Shown one piece after another: positions 35,578-47,211 of a stretch of DNA of 64,000 nt. Location: contig NC_084815.1 in NCBI RefSeq assembly GCF_963583255.1, positions 12,075,724 through 12,139,723 of the forward strand, given 5' to 3'. The stretch's first letter is position 1, and the number at the start of each line of letters is the position of its first letter. A program made the position numbers and the translations under genes. The notes below the pieces were generated by a model. The model worked only from the letters and a program-made list of their open reading frames with translations, searched no databases and was not told where the DNA came from. This DNA is from Pyrus communis. Its lineage: Eukaryota; Streptophyta; Magnoliopsida; Rosales; Rosaceae.

Positions 35578-36249
35578 TCACAAAGGTTGTTTGCGTGAAG
35601 CCCCACTACGAGGCGCAGAAGCGGAAGGCATAGAAGCGGGAGGCATAGAAGCGGGAGGCATCGGAGCGGAAGCCATCGGAGCGGGAGGCATCGGAGCTAG
35701 AGCATTCCAGGCCTCAATACTTGGCCAAGCGCTGGATGACCCAGGAAAAAGGTGCCTCTGGAGATAAGACGCAAGCCTTTGACGGTCACTGTGAATTCGA
35801 CCCTCAGATTCTTGCAGCTCATCAAGCTTCCTCTTCATCCCTGACGAATAGTTATTTGCAAGCACATGCAAACTTCTATTCTCGTACTTAAGCTGCTGGA
35901 TCTCTTGCTTAAGTCTTTCCACCTCTGCCATCAACGATTCCACTTGGCGGGACCGAGCAAGCAGGCGTTGGCCCATGTTGGACACAGAACTCGCACACTG
36001 AACACTAAGTGCGAGGGACTCTTGAACGGCTAACTCATCGGACCGTCCTGACAGCAGCCTACTATCTTTTGGAGTGAGGAGGTTTTTAGCTACTATTGTA
36101 GCTGTTGTGGCGTCCTGCATCACAGAGTCTTCACCTGAAAGAGGACCGTTAGAAGATAAAAAAGAAGGGCGCCATACATTACCTTGACGGGGCGCAATCG
36201 GATCGCTGCTGAGACTCAAATCTAAGCTAAGGTTCGATGAGTTCGCCAT
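35578..36249 (-). CDS. Antisense coiled-coil ORF inside the retrotransposon
   Basis: 223 codons on the strand opposite to gag. The N-terminus is Ser/Leu-rich (SSNLSLDLSLSSD). The middle is a long coiled coil at about 85-165 with Leu/Met heptads (RSRQVESLMAEVERLKQEIQ, ENRSLHVLANNYSSGMKRKL). The C-terminus is Pro/Ala/Met/Ser repeats (APMPPASMPPASMP). No enzymatic motif is present. Extra ORFs, often antisense, are known in plant Ty3/gypsy (Tat/Athila-like) elements and are called aORFs; their function is unknown. I recall similar frames in apple/pear repeats, unverified. It could bind nucleic acid or oligomerise with Gag, or be a captured host fragment. Its frame is intact while pol is gone, which hints at maintenance in the non-autonomous family. 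Confidence 0.6.
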   Translation of the reverse strand: MANSSNLSLDLSLSSDPIAPRQGNVWRPSFLSSNGPLSGEDSVMQDATTATIVAKNLLTPKDSRLLSGRSDELAVQESLALSVQCASSVSNMGQRLLARSRQVESLMAEVERLKQEIQQLKYENRSLHVLANNYSSGMKRKLDELQESEGRIHSDRQRLASYLQRHLFPGSSSAWPSIEAWNALAPMPPAPMASAPMPPASMPPASMPSASAPRSGASRKQPL

Positions 36250-39200
36250 TTTTTTTCAACGATGTTCAAAGAGAAGGGGTGGATGGAGTTAAAATTTCAC
36301 AAAGGGCCGGAGTCGAGTTTCAGGAATGGGAAATCTTCAGAGTGTGTGTGTTGGGGTGATTGATAGCTCTATAAAAAGCCAAGACGACGCGTCCACCGAT
36401 TCAAAGAGCCGGATTTTCCAGCGTAATTTAGGCGACGCCCCCTCGGCTTTTCAAGAAAACGCGTTCAACTTTGTCAAAAGATTTCTGACAAAGCTGAAAA
36501 CACGTGGAGGCCATCATCGCATCTACACATCTTTAGCCGACAAGCGCAAAGTTCAGCGACGCTTTCTCTGCTTTTCAGAAGACGCGTGCAGCTTTGTCAA
36601 AAGGAGCCGCATCTGCACTACCACGTGTCGTTCAGAAAGCGAAGGGGCGTCGTTCAGAAATCGAAGGGGCGCCTACTCAGAAATCGAAGAGGCGTATTCA
36701 AAGATTGAAGAGGCGCCATTATTTCAAAGAGCCGGATTTGCAGGATCAAAACGTTTGTCGACAAGGGTAAAAAGTACCACCACTTGATATTATCTCTATA
36801 TATGTCGACCTTCGTCTTTTATGGCAGGGCAAACCTGAAGAAAATGCCCAACTCTCCCTCACCTGTGAGGGCGCACTCCCAGCAAAGCCTTTCGAAATAC
36901 TCAATTCTTTCTTCTTCCCCAAAGATGATACCAGATGCCTGGAGTACATATGACCCAGGAGAAAACGGCGGATTGAAGCATGTGCTGATTCATTCACCGC
37001 TTCTTCAAAGCAAAGGTATCTCATATCATCAAGGTCAAAAGCAAAAATATCTCATATCATGCTCTTTCCCTGTCTTTTTCTTTGTTCTTGTTCTTACTTG
37101 CATGGCAAAGTAAAAGAAGCAATCAGCCGGCACTTGGAGTCAGTCTACCGATCTGGAGCCAACTGCCTGGAATCTATTCCTGATTGCTTACCTAGCGTTG
37201 CTCTCGAGTAGTCATCTTCAACGGTTGATACACTTCCAGAGAAGGGACCACTCCTACAAAGATTGAACAAAGAAACAGATAGCAGGAGGAAGCTCAGACC
37301 TTCGGGGGAGACACTAAAGGGAATCCTGCTGCCCAGTTCAAGAGTAGCACAAAGGAAAATCAATGATGGGCGGAAACCAGTTCAAGAGTAAGCCTGTGGA
37401 ATCACCAAGATCATGCCTCAATACAATCACCAAGGAGAAGAGGGAATTTACACTCCATAACCAGATTTGCGTCCCTAAACTCTTCTCTTTGTTAATTACA
37501 TTCTGCCATGTTTAGTATGTTTAGTTGCTTTTTGTGTGTTTACTTATGTTTTGTGTGAACCATATGCTTAAAACATTGAGGACAATGTTTGATTTAAGTA
37601 TGGGGGGGTAACTAAGTATATTTAATGCAAATTCGTGGGATTTTATCACCCATAACTTCAAATGTTGTTCCTTGCTGTTTTAAGGTGTTTTTAAGTTGTT
37701 TTAGAGTATTTTAGTGTGTTTTGTTTTATAATTCGAAAATCCCATAAAAATTTGAAAATTTGTTTTGAAAAACCCAAAAAGAATTGTTTTAAGAGTCGTT
37801 TTTGTGTGTTTGTGTCTTAGGGTACCTTCCAACACAATGATAAGGATTTGGTTTATAATTGCATGACGGTTAGAAAGAGTTATAAACATAGAGAAAAGTT
37901 TGATTTACTCTTGGTATATGCTTGGTTATGGTTATAATGTATGACTTCACATGCAATCATAAAAGAAAAAAATTCGTTTTTGTAACATGCTTGAAGGAAG
38001 GAACTCAAACAAACGCTACAACCCTGAGAGACTTGAGCCTATAACGTTCTTTGGAGAGTATAATCTGTGATTTCTTGTTTTCTAAAGTCGTTGCATGATC
38101 TCATTATTCTTTGCTTGGTTACTACTTAGAAGGCGTTTCATCATATAGTTCCAAATGCTAGAACTCATGCCCATTTCATTCAAAGCATGTTATTGATTTG
38201 CATAACACATATTCAAGAAGAAGTTGTGTAGTGACCACCACCATAGCCAAATAGCCTTACTTCCCATACTTCGTATATGTTGTAAGTTTTAACCCCGTTG
38301 AGCCTCGTTTTGCCTTTATTCCTTGTTTACCCACATCACCCCTTACCTAGCTTAGAGTAGGACTTTCCTATACCCTTGTTCTTAAAGTTTAGTGAGCATG
38401 ACTTAAATGAATTCCTTTTGAGTTACATTATGCAAGAAAATGAGTGTGGGGGAGTAAAAGTTTGTTCTTACGTTTATATGTATGTTTTGAGATTCAAAAG
38501 AAAAAGAAGAAAAAAAAAAAAAAAAAAAAAAGGAGTGAAAATAAGTAAGAATGAACTCACGAGCGTTGATGGTTGAAGAAAGGGTCCAAAAAGTTGAATA
38601 TGGCCCTAAGTTTTGTGTGATTTTCCCTTGGGTGTTCAAAGTTGACTTCTGCGTTCTTAAGGGAATTCTAAGTGTCTAATTCAATACTTTGCTCACTATT
38701 GCTTTAAGAATGTTTGTTTATCCTTCACCTTTCATTGTTAGCCAATACCCTAGCCCCGTTACTACCCTTTGAGTTCTATATTGAGTGTTATGTATTTCAA
38801 TTGTGGAGTTTGAACTTGGTATGAGCTTATGGTGTCACTGGTTCTCGCGTCTAAGTAGTAGCATTCCATTCATGAGATCATATCTAAACATGCTTATTAA
38901 CTCCAGAAAATGCTTTCCTTATTATAACATATGTGAGTGTTCGTCTACATGTTTACATCAATCTTCTCACATATACCTAGTGTAGGGTGTGTAGTCAGAA
39001 AATCTGTGTGAAAAACGAGAGTACATCTAGTAAGAAATTGAGGGAATTCTCTAAAGGCATGTTACTACATTTGAAATGTGTTTTAATTGCTTAATTGTGA
39101 ACTAGTATGTGGTGACTATGATTAAGAATGTACTTAAGTGTAAAGATGGCTCAAATCTGTGAGAATAATGATTTTTAACTTGTCATGTGCATTGGAAGTC

Positions 39201-39299
39201 CCTGATACGATTGTTGGAAGGTGTAGGTTGTGTTTTGTTCTTTTTGTTTTGTTTTTCTGTTTTGCTCGAGGACTAGCAAAAGCTAAGTGTGGGGGTATT
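36250..39299 (+). other. Non-coding 3' internal region of the Athila-like element
   Basis: No supported gene. About 36640-36720 has short 'tcagaaatcgaagrggcg' repeats. From about 37420 to the polypurine tract it matches 43430-45302 of the second Athila-like copy ('aaaacattgaggacaatgttt', 'accttccaacacaatgat'), so it is the family's conserved 3' tail. An (A)n tract is at about 38500-38531. The ORFs at 36326-36787 and 36784-37113 show no family features. Confidence 0.65.
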
Positions 39300-41290
39300 T
39301 GATAGGAGCATATTTATGCGACTTAAATGGCTTGTTCTCGTACATTTACGTTATGTTTCTTTAGTTATTTTAGTACTTTAAGCTATTTTCGTGTGTTTGT
39401 AGGTCCAAAGGACTAAAGGAGCAAAAAGATGCATTTTGGAGACTTTTGGAGCACTTTTGGGCTAAGGACGGATAGCTTATGCTTGAAGCCAAAGTGTTGG
39501 ACGAAATTGAAGACCTAATTGGAGCCAAAGTGTTGGAACCTTGCTCTCTTTAGTTTTAGGACATTTAAACCTTTCCTAATCCCAATCATGCCATGCATAA
39601 CACACATCCATTCTAACACATTGTCATTGCACATGCATTTCCTTCATTAGTTAACCCACATGCACTTATCACTTATCATCACCACATATCATATCACTTA
39701 ATCACTTATCACTTATCATCACCACTTAACCACTTATCATATCATAACCACATATCATATCACTTATCACTTACCTACTTCACCTACAACATCCACCTAC
39801 TTCACCTACAACATCCACTTCACCTACAACATCCACCTACTTCACCTACAACATCCACCTACTTCACCTACAACATCCACTTCACCTACAACATCCACCT
39901 ACTTCACCTACAACATCCACCTACTTCACCTACAAATGACATAGCCATATGTTCCCTCCACTACTCCTATAAATACCCTTGCATTCATTCATTCATGATC
40001 ATCTCTTTTCATACACAACACACCATTTTTCCATTTCCCTTGTAATCCAAACACCATTTTTCCATTTCCCTATTAATCCAAACACCACTCCCCAAACCAT
40101 TCACACCATCAAACTATCCTTAGACCTTGTGCTACAACAACGAGGAAGAGAAGAGTGCCTAAACGTTCATACAATTCAAGTTTGAGTTGTTGAAATGTTT
40201 AGGTGTTTCTTTGATTTCAATGTTTAAATTCAATTCTCTTTGTTTGTACGTATGAGGAATGGAAGAGAAGAGTGCCTAAACGTTCATACAATTCAAGTTT
40301 GAGTTGTTGGAATGTTTAGGTATTTCTTTGATTTCAAAGTTATAATAAACTAAACCCCCTTTAGCTAGGGGGTGATTCGAAATATATGTTTATGCTTGCA
40401 TTTTGATTTGATTACTTTTAATTGCATTTCATAAGTTGTTGATTCAATTTCTTTAACCGTTTGATTGATAACTTATTTATGTATGTTTATTAAGAATGCG
40501 CGCTTAATTTTCATGCATGAATATGACGCTAGAATATAAGTGATTTTCACCTAATCGTTATGAACTTATATTCACAAGTAGTGGAGGTTGCTTATAAACA
40601 ATCGCGTTAAATGAATTCTTGGCACGAGTTTCATGCTCATCATAGTAACGAATGCCTCGTCAACACTTATAGTTTTCATAATGCTTAATGATCTTTGATT
40701 GTATCTTTATTGTGCTGTTCACGTAAAGGACTTTTGGAGAATGTTGTGAATTGCGTTGCGCTAACCCATCCAATTCATTAACTTAAGGAAAACTTGACGG
40801 TTAATTTAAGCGGACCTAATTAACCCGGGGTGATGAGTTTCATAATTTATCGAAAGATCAACTGGAAATCTTTTTATTATGCAAGTGTAACATATGTGGA
40901 GATGACCCCCTTAGCTATTCTATCATCCATTCATTCCATTTCATCAATTTCATATTTACATTCTGTCTAGTTTATTTAACTTGTTTCGTTATTTCAATTT
41001 TCGTATAAACTTAAATCCCCCTTTACTTTAATGTCAATTTAGTTAGAAATCATTTTAGTTTGTGTTTTTAAAAGCATTTTGAGTCTTTGGTTTGTCTTAG
41101 TGTTTTAAAGTTTAGTTTTACATTCTTTGAGTCTAGTTTAGTGTTTTATATTGTGTTTTTACGTTTTTGAGTCAGTTTCCAAGAGATTTGCAATCCCTCC
41201 TAATCCCCGGTCCAGAACGATCCCTACTTATACTTATACTACAATTGTCAAAAAGAGGGTTTAATTTGTGCGCGTATAAATCCCGCATCA
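39300..41290 (+). repeat. 3' LTR of the Athila-like element
   Basis: 1991 bp; same ends as 32352-34320, with TATAAATA at 39968-39975. Confidence 0.93.
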
Positions 41291-41344
41291 AATTTTGGCG
41301 CCTTTGCCGGGGATTAGAAAATTTGCTAATCCCTTGGATTGTTT
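41291..41344 (+). other. Extra copy of the element leader after the 3' LTR
   Basis: 54 bp identical to 34321-34374 except one G-to-T change in the primer site. It continues directly into the duplicated left flank. Normal elements end at the LTR. Confidence 0.92.
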
Positions 41345-41506
41345 GATTGAGTTGTGGATTTGAGCTCTAGCTTTAGCCGTATAGGTCACATTAGGTGACC
41401 CCGGCTGACATATATTCTGCATTGATTGACATTACCTGGGTTACTTACATCATATGCTGAGTTAGTTGACATGGCTTACATACATACATATTGTGAATGT
41501 TGCTAC
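41345..41506. repeat. Right copy of the 162-bp flanking duplication
   Basis: Identical by eye to 32190-32351, after which the interrupted gypsy LTR continues (TCTGAGCATGG). Confidence 0.9.
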
Positions 41507-41968
41507 TCTGAGCATGGTTGTGATATATTTATATATTCTATTTTCTGGAAAATTATACGGGTTTTACGGAGAGGGGTTAGAACTTTTGAGATTGAAATGA
41601 TTTTGAAAAGCTTTGTTTTTGCCCACTCACACTTTCTGTTTTGCGCCCCTCCAGGTTCTAGTTAGAAGCGCTTTGGTGGCTCACGAGGACTTGTCGGTGG
41701 TTCTGACAGAACAACACAAATGTAGGATCACCTTTAGGTGTTGTGTAATTAGTATTTGTTCTTCGGGACTGCCCTTAGGCTTTCTGTGCTCTGAATATTG
41801 TTTATCACACTTAGTCTTACACTTGCGTATTACTTTAACTAGCTTCTTTAGTAGTTTGGTTTTTATTTATTCATACTTTTATTATGATTTTTGCTTCCAC
41901 ACTGTGCATATGGCTACGTCACCCTCACATGACGGCCATCACGCTTTGATTTCGGTCGGGGTGTGTCA

Positions 41969-43334
41969 TCCTAGTTCAACCGTTGTGAATCCAAAGGGAG
42001 GCTTTGAAAGCGCTAATGCCATCACTTTGAAAAGTGGCAAGGAAGTTAGAACCACCCCATAACCACCCAAATCAAGCCAAAAGGAGGATGAAAAGTTGCT
42101 GATCGAGGAAGAAGAAGTGGACAAGGCCACGACAAGGGTAGAACAACCCTTGCTGCAGCCCCCTAGTGCACCTAAGCTGTCCAATTCAGGTAAGGGTGGT
42201 TCAAATTCAAGTCATTCTAACCCTATTCCACCAAATGTGCCTTTCCTTAGCAAGTTTAGGCAATTAAAGAAAGAAGAGAATGAGAAAGACATTCTTGAGA
42301 CATTTAGAAAGGTGCAAGTCAATATCCTTCTCCTTGATGCAATCAAACAAGTTCTAAAGTACGCCAAATTCTTGAAATAACTTTGCATAACAAGGAAAAG
42401 GATTTCAAACAAGGAAGTGGTGCATGTAAGTGAGAATGTTTCTGCAATGTTACAAAGGAAATTGCCTCCTAAATGCAAAGATCCAGGTAGTTTTACAATT
42501 CCTTGTGTTATAGGCAATACTAAGTTTGAACATGCTATGTTAGACTTAGGAGCTTCAATTAATGTCATGCCATACTCAATTTAAGCATCTATGAACTTAG
42601 GAGAGCTTAAAAATGATGGAGTTATTATTCAATTAGCCGATCGTTCTAATGCATATCCAAAAGGAGTTTTGGAAGATGTTTTGGTGCAGGTTGATCATTT
42701 AATCTTTCCGGCGGATTTTTATGTGCTTGAAATGGAAGATTTGGCCCATTCTTCACCATTGCCACTCCTACTTGGAAGACCATTCATGAAAACAGCCCAA
42801 ACCAAGATTGATGTGGCCAAGGGAGCATTAACAATGGAGTTTGGTGGTGATATAATTAAATTCAATGTTTCTGAATCCATTAAGAATCCTAATGATGTTC
42901 GTTCTTGTTTTGTCATTGATGTGAATAAAAATATAGGGCAAGAACATTCAACACCTATCAAGAAGGATGCATCTAGAACCACCATCGAAGAGGGAATTGG
43001 AGTGGCTGCCCTTAAAACACCCAATCTGGCCGAAAATAGCCATAGTGAAATTGTGGACATTGCTGCCACTTTTGAGCCTCCATCACAATATGTTTGTAAG
43101 TCTCCAATCCCAATTCCAATTCCCATTTCAATTAATAGGTTGTTACCTTCTTTGATGCAGGTTCCCAATCGAAATCAAGGTGGTGAGAAAGTTCACAGTG
43201 ACTTTAGGAAGCTCAACACAACAATCTGGGGGGATCACTATCCCCTTCCATTCATAGAGCCTTATTATGAGAACTTTGAGGGGCAGGTTATGGAGGATGT
43301 ACCCCTCCATGCTGTGGGCTCCAATGAAGCTTAA
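41969..43334 (+). pseudogene. Athila-like gag-protease remnant with RT stub
   Basis: Plus-strand frames broken by several stops and shifts. First the gag C-terminus (VVNPKGGFESANAITLKSGK). Then an aspartic protease region around 42500-42850 with the active-site motif LDLGASINVMP and the later LLGRPFMKTAQTKIDV. Near 43195-43250 the RT start motif appears (DFRKLNTTIWGDHYPLPFIE) but jumps at about 43255 to sequence just upstream of the 3' tail. Nearly all of RT, RNase H and integrase are deleted. The longest open piece is 42591-43334. Confidence 0.78.
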
Positions 43335-45302
43335 AAGGAGGTATCGTCCGGCTGGAAGACGTTAAAGCAAGCACTTCTTGGGAGACAACCCATGCATTCA
43401 AATAAAGAAGACCTAGGAATCTTCGGCTCCTACAACCAGATTTGCTTTCTTTTACCCTACTCTTTATTGCTTTTACTTTTCCATAATTGTCATGTTTGTT
43501 TGTGAGTTTATGTTTAAAACATTGAGGACAATGTTTGGTTTAAGTGTGGGGGTGTGGGGGGGGGGGTAAACAAATGATTTTTCATTGATTTTCGTGGGAT
43601 TTTATCACCTATCACTTCTAAAGTTGTTACTCACTGTTTTTAAGTGTTTTTAGTGTGTTTTGAGGTGTTTTAATGTGTCCTATAACAGAAAATCCGAAAA
43701 TTTGAAAAAAAAAAAAATTGAAAAAGAGTGTTTGAAAAACCCAAAAAGAGTCGTTTTTATGTTTGTTTGTGTCTTAGGATACCTTCCAACACAATGATGA
43801 AGATTTGGTTTTTAATTGCATGACTATTAAAAAAAGTTACAAACATGGATGAAAGTTTGATTTACTCTTTGGTTTATGCTTAGTTGTAGTTGTCGTTTAC
43901 GAATTCACATGTAATCACAAAAAGAAAAAATTAGTCTTTTTTGTAACATGCTTGAAGGAAGAAACTCAAACTAACGCTACAACCCTAAGAGATTTGAACC
44001 TAAACTTTATTTGGAGAGTTATTAATCTTGATGTTTTTGTTTTCTAAACTCATTGCATGATCTCATTATTTCTTTGCTTGGTTGCTACTTAGAATGCGTT
44101 TTCATCACTATTGTTCCAAATACTAGAACTCATGCTCATTTTATTCAAAGCATAAAATTGAGTGCATAACATATAACAAGATGAAGTTGTTTAGTTAAAA
44201 CCAGAGCTAAAAAGCCTTACCCTTTGCATATGTATTGTAGGTTTAACCCCTTTGAGCCTTAGTTAGCCTATTTTCTTTGTTAACCACATTATCCTTACCT
44301 AGCCTAGAATAGGACTATCCATACCTTTGTTCTTAAAGGATAGTAGAACATGACTTAAAGAGAATTCCTTTTGATCTACAATTTGCAAAAAAAACAAGTG
44401 TGGGGGAAGGTTTTTCGTTGGAAACCTATGAGGATGTACGTTTAGTGTGCCAAAGAAAGAAAGAATAGGAAACGACAGAAAAAAAAAAAACGTGAAAAAG
44501 AAAGAAAAAAGAAGAAAAAGTTGAAGAAAAGAAAGAAAAAGAGTTGAAAATAAGTGAGAGTGAACTCACAAGTATTGGTTGTTGAAGAAAGGGTCCAAAA
44601 GTTTGAATCTGGCCTTAAGTGTTGTGTGAAGTTTCCCTTGGTGTTCAAAGTTGATTTTTGCATTCGAAGGTGAATTCTAAGTGTTTATTTCATTACTTTG
44701 CTTACTATTGCTTTAAGAACTTTTGTTTATCCTTACCTTTCTTTGTTAGCCAATACCTTAGCCCCGTTACAACCTTTAGACTTCTATCTTGATTGTTATG
44801 TGTTTCAATATGTGGAGTTTAAAATTGGTTTGAGCATATGGTATCCCTGGTTCTTGCTTCTAAGTAGTGGTATTCCATTCATGAGATCATAATCATATGC
44901 ATGTTAATAATTCTAGAAAGTGCTTTCCTTGATTATATATATGTGAGTGTTAGTCTACATGTTTACATCAATCTTCTCACATATACCTAGTGTAGGGAGT
45001 GTAGTCAGAAAGTCTGTGTGAAAATATAGAGAATATCCAGTGAGGAATTGAGGGAATTCTATAAGGTCTGTTACTACATTCAAAATGTTGTTTTAATTGA
45101 TTAAATGTGAGCTAGTGAGTGGTGACTACGGTTAAGTATATGCTTGAGCGTAGGGATAACTAAAATTTGTGGGAGTATTGATTTTTAACATGTCATGTTT
45201 CATTGGAAATCCCTAAGGCAAATGTTGGAAGGTATAGTTTGTGTTTTGTTTTGTTTTCTTTGTTTTGCTCAAGGACTAGCAAAAGCTAAGTGTGGGGGAA
45301 TT

Positions 45303-47211
45303 TGATAGGAGCATATTTATGTGACTTAGTTAGCTTGTTTTCTTGCATTTACATAGTTAGTTTCCATTTATTATAGTTTTTAAGCTATTTTCGTATGTTT
45401 GTAGGTCCTAATGGCAAAAGGAGCAAGAAAGTGCATTTTGGAGCCATTTGGAGTAGTTTTGGGCATGGAATGGATAGCTTGCATATGGAGCAAGGTGGAT
45501 GGACGAATTTGAAGTCAAAAGAGGCTAGTAACATGCTACAAATCTAGAGAAACAAGTTTGAGACAAAGAAGATAAGGAAAGAGCAAGAAATATGGAACAT
45601 TATCCAAACAACCATATCTTATCCAAACCTTATCCTATCTTATCCTAACCTAATCTTGTTCTACCTTATTTCTAGTTGCAAGGGGACCTAAATACCTGAT
45701 TTCTAGAAGACCCTATCTGTTCCTAAAAGGGTGCCGCACCCTTCCCTTTTATTCTTTCTAGAAATCCCAATTTATGCCACAAAATACATAGTTTCTAGAA
45801 GCCCTAATTTCTGGCGAATTTCCCTAACGTTTTTCCTCTTGGATTCTGATTTGAATTGGCCCTTATTCCTTGTGGATCCTTTTCAGAAATTAATTAGGTT
45901 TTGACCCTTTTCTTGAGGCCCAAGCCTTGTGCCGCACCCTAGTCCTTCTCCCACCTCATTTCTACCAAACCCTAGACCTAATTTTGATTTCCCTAGGGTT
46001 TTGCCGTGCATCATACATACATACATATATATATATATATACATTTATGCCACACCCAATAGAAAGAGAACGGAGAGAGAAAATCAAATAATTCAATTTG
46101 TGCCGCATCAAGGAGAAAGAAGGAAGGGAGAAGCCTTTGTGCTGTCCCTATGCCCAAGCTTTTGGGAGTGTTGGAGCGTCTTTGAGGTGTCTTGTATCCT
46201 TGTTTTAGTTTTACAATTATGTTGATTTCGTTGTTAATTTTTGCAATCATGTGGAACTAATTTCTTTATAGTTGGAGGAGAATTCGAAGCCATGATTATA
46301 TGTTTCATATGAATTGATTTCATCCAGTTATTGTTTCTTGAGTCTTGAATGTGATTTGCTTATCTGAGTTATCAAAACTTGTTTATGTACGTTGATTGAG
46401 GGTCGACACTTAATTTGCATGCATGAATTTGATGCTAGAGTATAAGGGAGTTTCACATAATAGTTATTCGCTTATATTCACAAGTAGTGGAAGTCACTAG
46501 TATGATTGTGTTAAGTGATCCTTGGCAGGAGTCTCATGCGTTTCATAGTGATGAATGCCTTGTCAATGCTTATGATTTTCATAAAACCTAATGACTTTTG
46601 ATATGTATATCTATCATGCGTTTCATATAGAGAACTTGAGAAAGATAATTTAATTGGAATGCGTATTCATTCAATTCAATGAAATAAGGAAAATCTGATG
46701 GTTGGTTGTGCAATGCAATTAACTTGGGGTGTTGTCATGCATAGTCTAAAGGAATAATAACTGGAAATTGGTTTGTATGCATATGTCATGTGTGGAGAAG
46801 GACCCTCTAACTAGCCTTTCACCCATTCAATTCACCTAATTTAGTGTCTAATTTGTTTAGTTTTACAATCTGCCTAGTTTAATTAATTTCGTCCAAAGCA
46901 ATTCCCCCTTTTATTAAGTGTGTTAGATTAGTTAGAAAAGTGTTCAAATCTGTCCAATTTAGTGTTTTGAGTCTAAGTTAGTTAAATTTTGTCCAAATAA
47001 CTCCATAGAGTCAGTTTTGTGTCTATTTGCTAGTATTGTGCTATTTAGAGTTAGTTTAGTGTTTTTAGAGTCTAGTTTGTGTTTCTAAGTTTAGTTAAGT
47101 CTAGATTAGCATCCCTAATTAATCCCCGGCCTAGAACGATCCATACTTACATATATACTACAATTGTCACAAATAGGGTTTAATTTGTGTATCAAGTTAA
47201 TTTTCACATCA
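45303..47211 (+). repeat. 3' LTR of the degenerate Athila-like element
   Basis: 1909 bp, TGATAGGAGCATATTTATGTG... to ...AATTTTCACATCA; the second LTR subfamily. It holds an (AT)n stretch at about 46024-46041. Confidence 0.85.

Larger units (their letters stand above)
32352..41290 (+). mobile_element. Young non-autonomous Athila-like LTR retrotransposon
   Basis: A two-LTR element of 8.9 kb: 5' LTR 32352-34320, 3' LTR 39300-41290. The primer site at 34326-34343 (TGGCGCCGTTGCCGGGGA) is complementary to the 3' end of tRNA-Asp, as in Athila-type Ty3/gypsy elements. A gag-like ORF is at 34437-35504, an antisense ORF at 35578-36249, and a G-rich polypurine tract (GTGTGGGGGTATT) lies right before the 3' LTR. 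No protease, RT or integrase is present, so it needs enzymes from a partner element. The LTRs differ by two substitutions by eye plus one 22-bp minisatellite unit, implying very recent insertion. Its right junction is abnormal (see findings). Confidence 0.9.
31528..41968 (-). mobile_element. Truncated gypsy-type LTR, host of the Athila-like insertion
   Basis: Second copy of the gypsy LTR seen at 25468-30771, minus orientation. Its 5' end is TGACACACCCCGACC (complement ending at 41968), and it is truncated internally at about 31528. It shares 'gacccttccacwtaccagtgag' and the paired 'gtacagaccactttaggtggtt' blocks with the first copy. The Athila-like element interrupts it at 32351/32352. Its right end is fused directly to Athila-like gag sequence at 41969, so no TSD is visible. 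Confidence 0.7.
41969..47211 (+). mobile_element. Degenerate 5'-truncated Athila-like element
   Basis: Begins abruptly inside gag (match to 34881 onward), continues through a broken protease and a stub of RT, then the family's 3' tail and a complete 3' LTR (45303-47211). Its 5' LTR, primer site and gag N-terminus are gone. It shares the tail 'gtgtgggggaattTGATAGG' with the young copy but is clearly diverged from it. Confidence 0.82.

Noticed and set aside
36326..36787. 153-aa plus-strand ORF opposite the antisense-ORF promoter side
   Set aside because: Arises from short GA-rich repeats; no domain or conserved block was recognised and the second family copy lacks it.
41345..41506. Ordinary long target-site duplication
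   Set aside because: Ty3/gypsy integrases make 5-bp duplications; 162 bp plus a 54-bp leader copy needs another mechanism, so it is reported as a finding instead.
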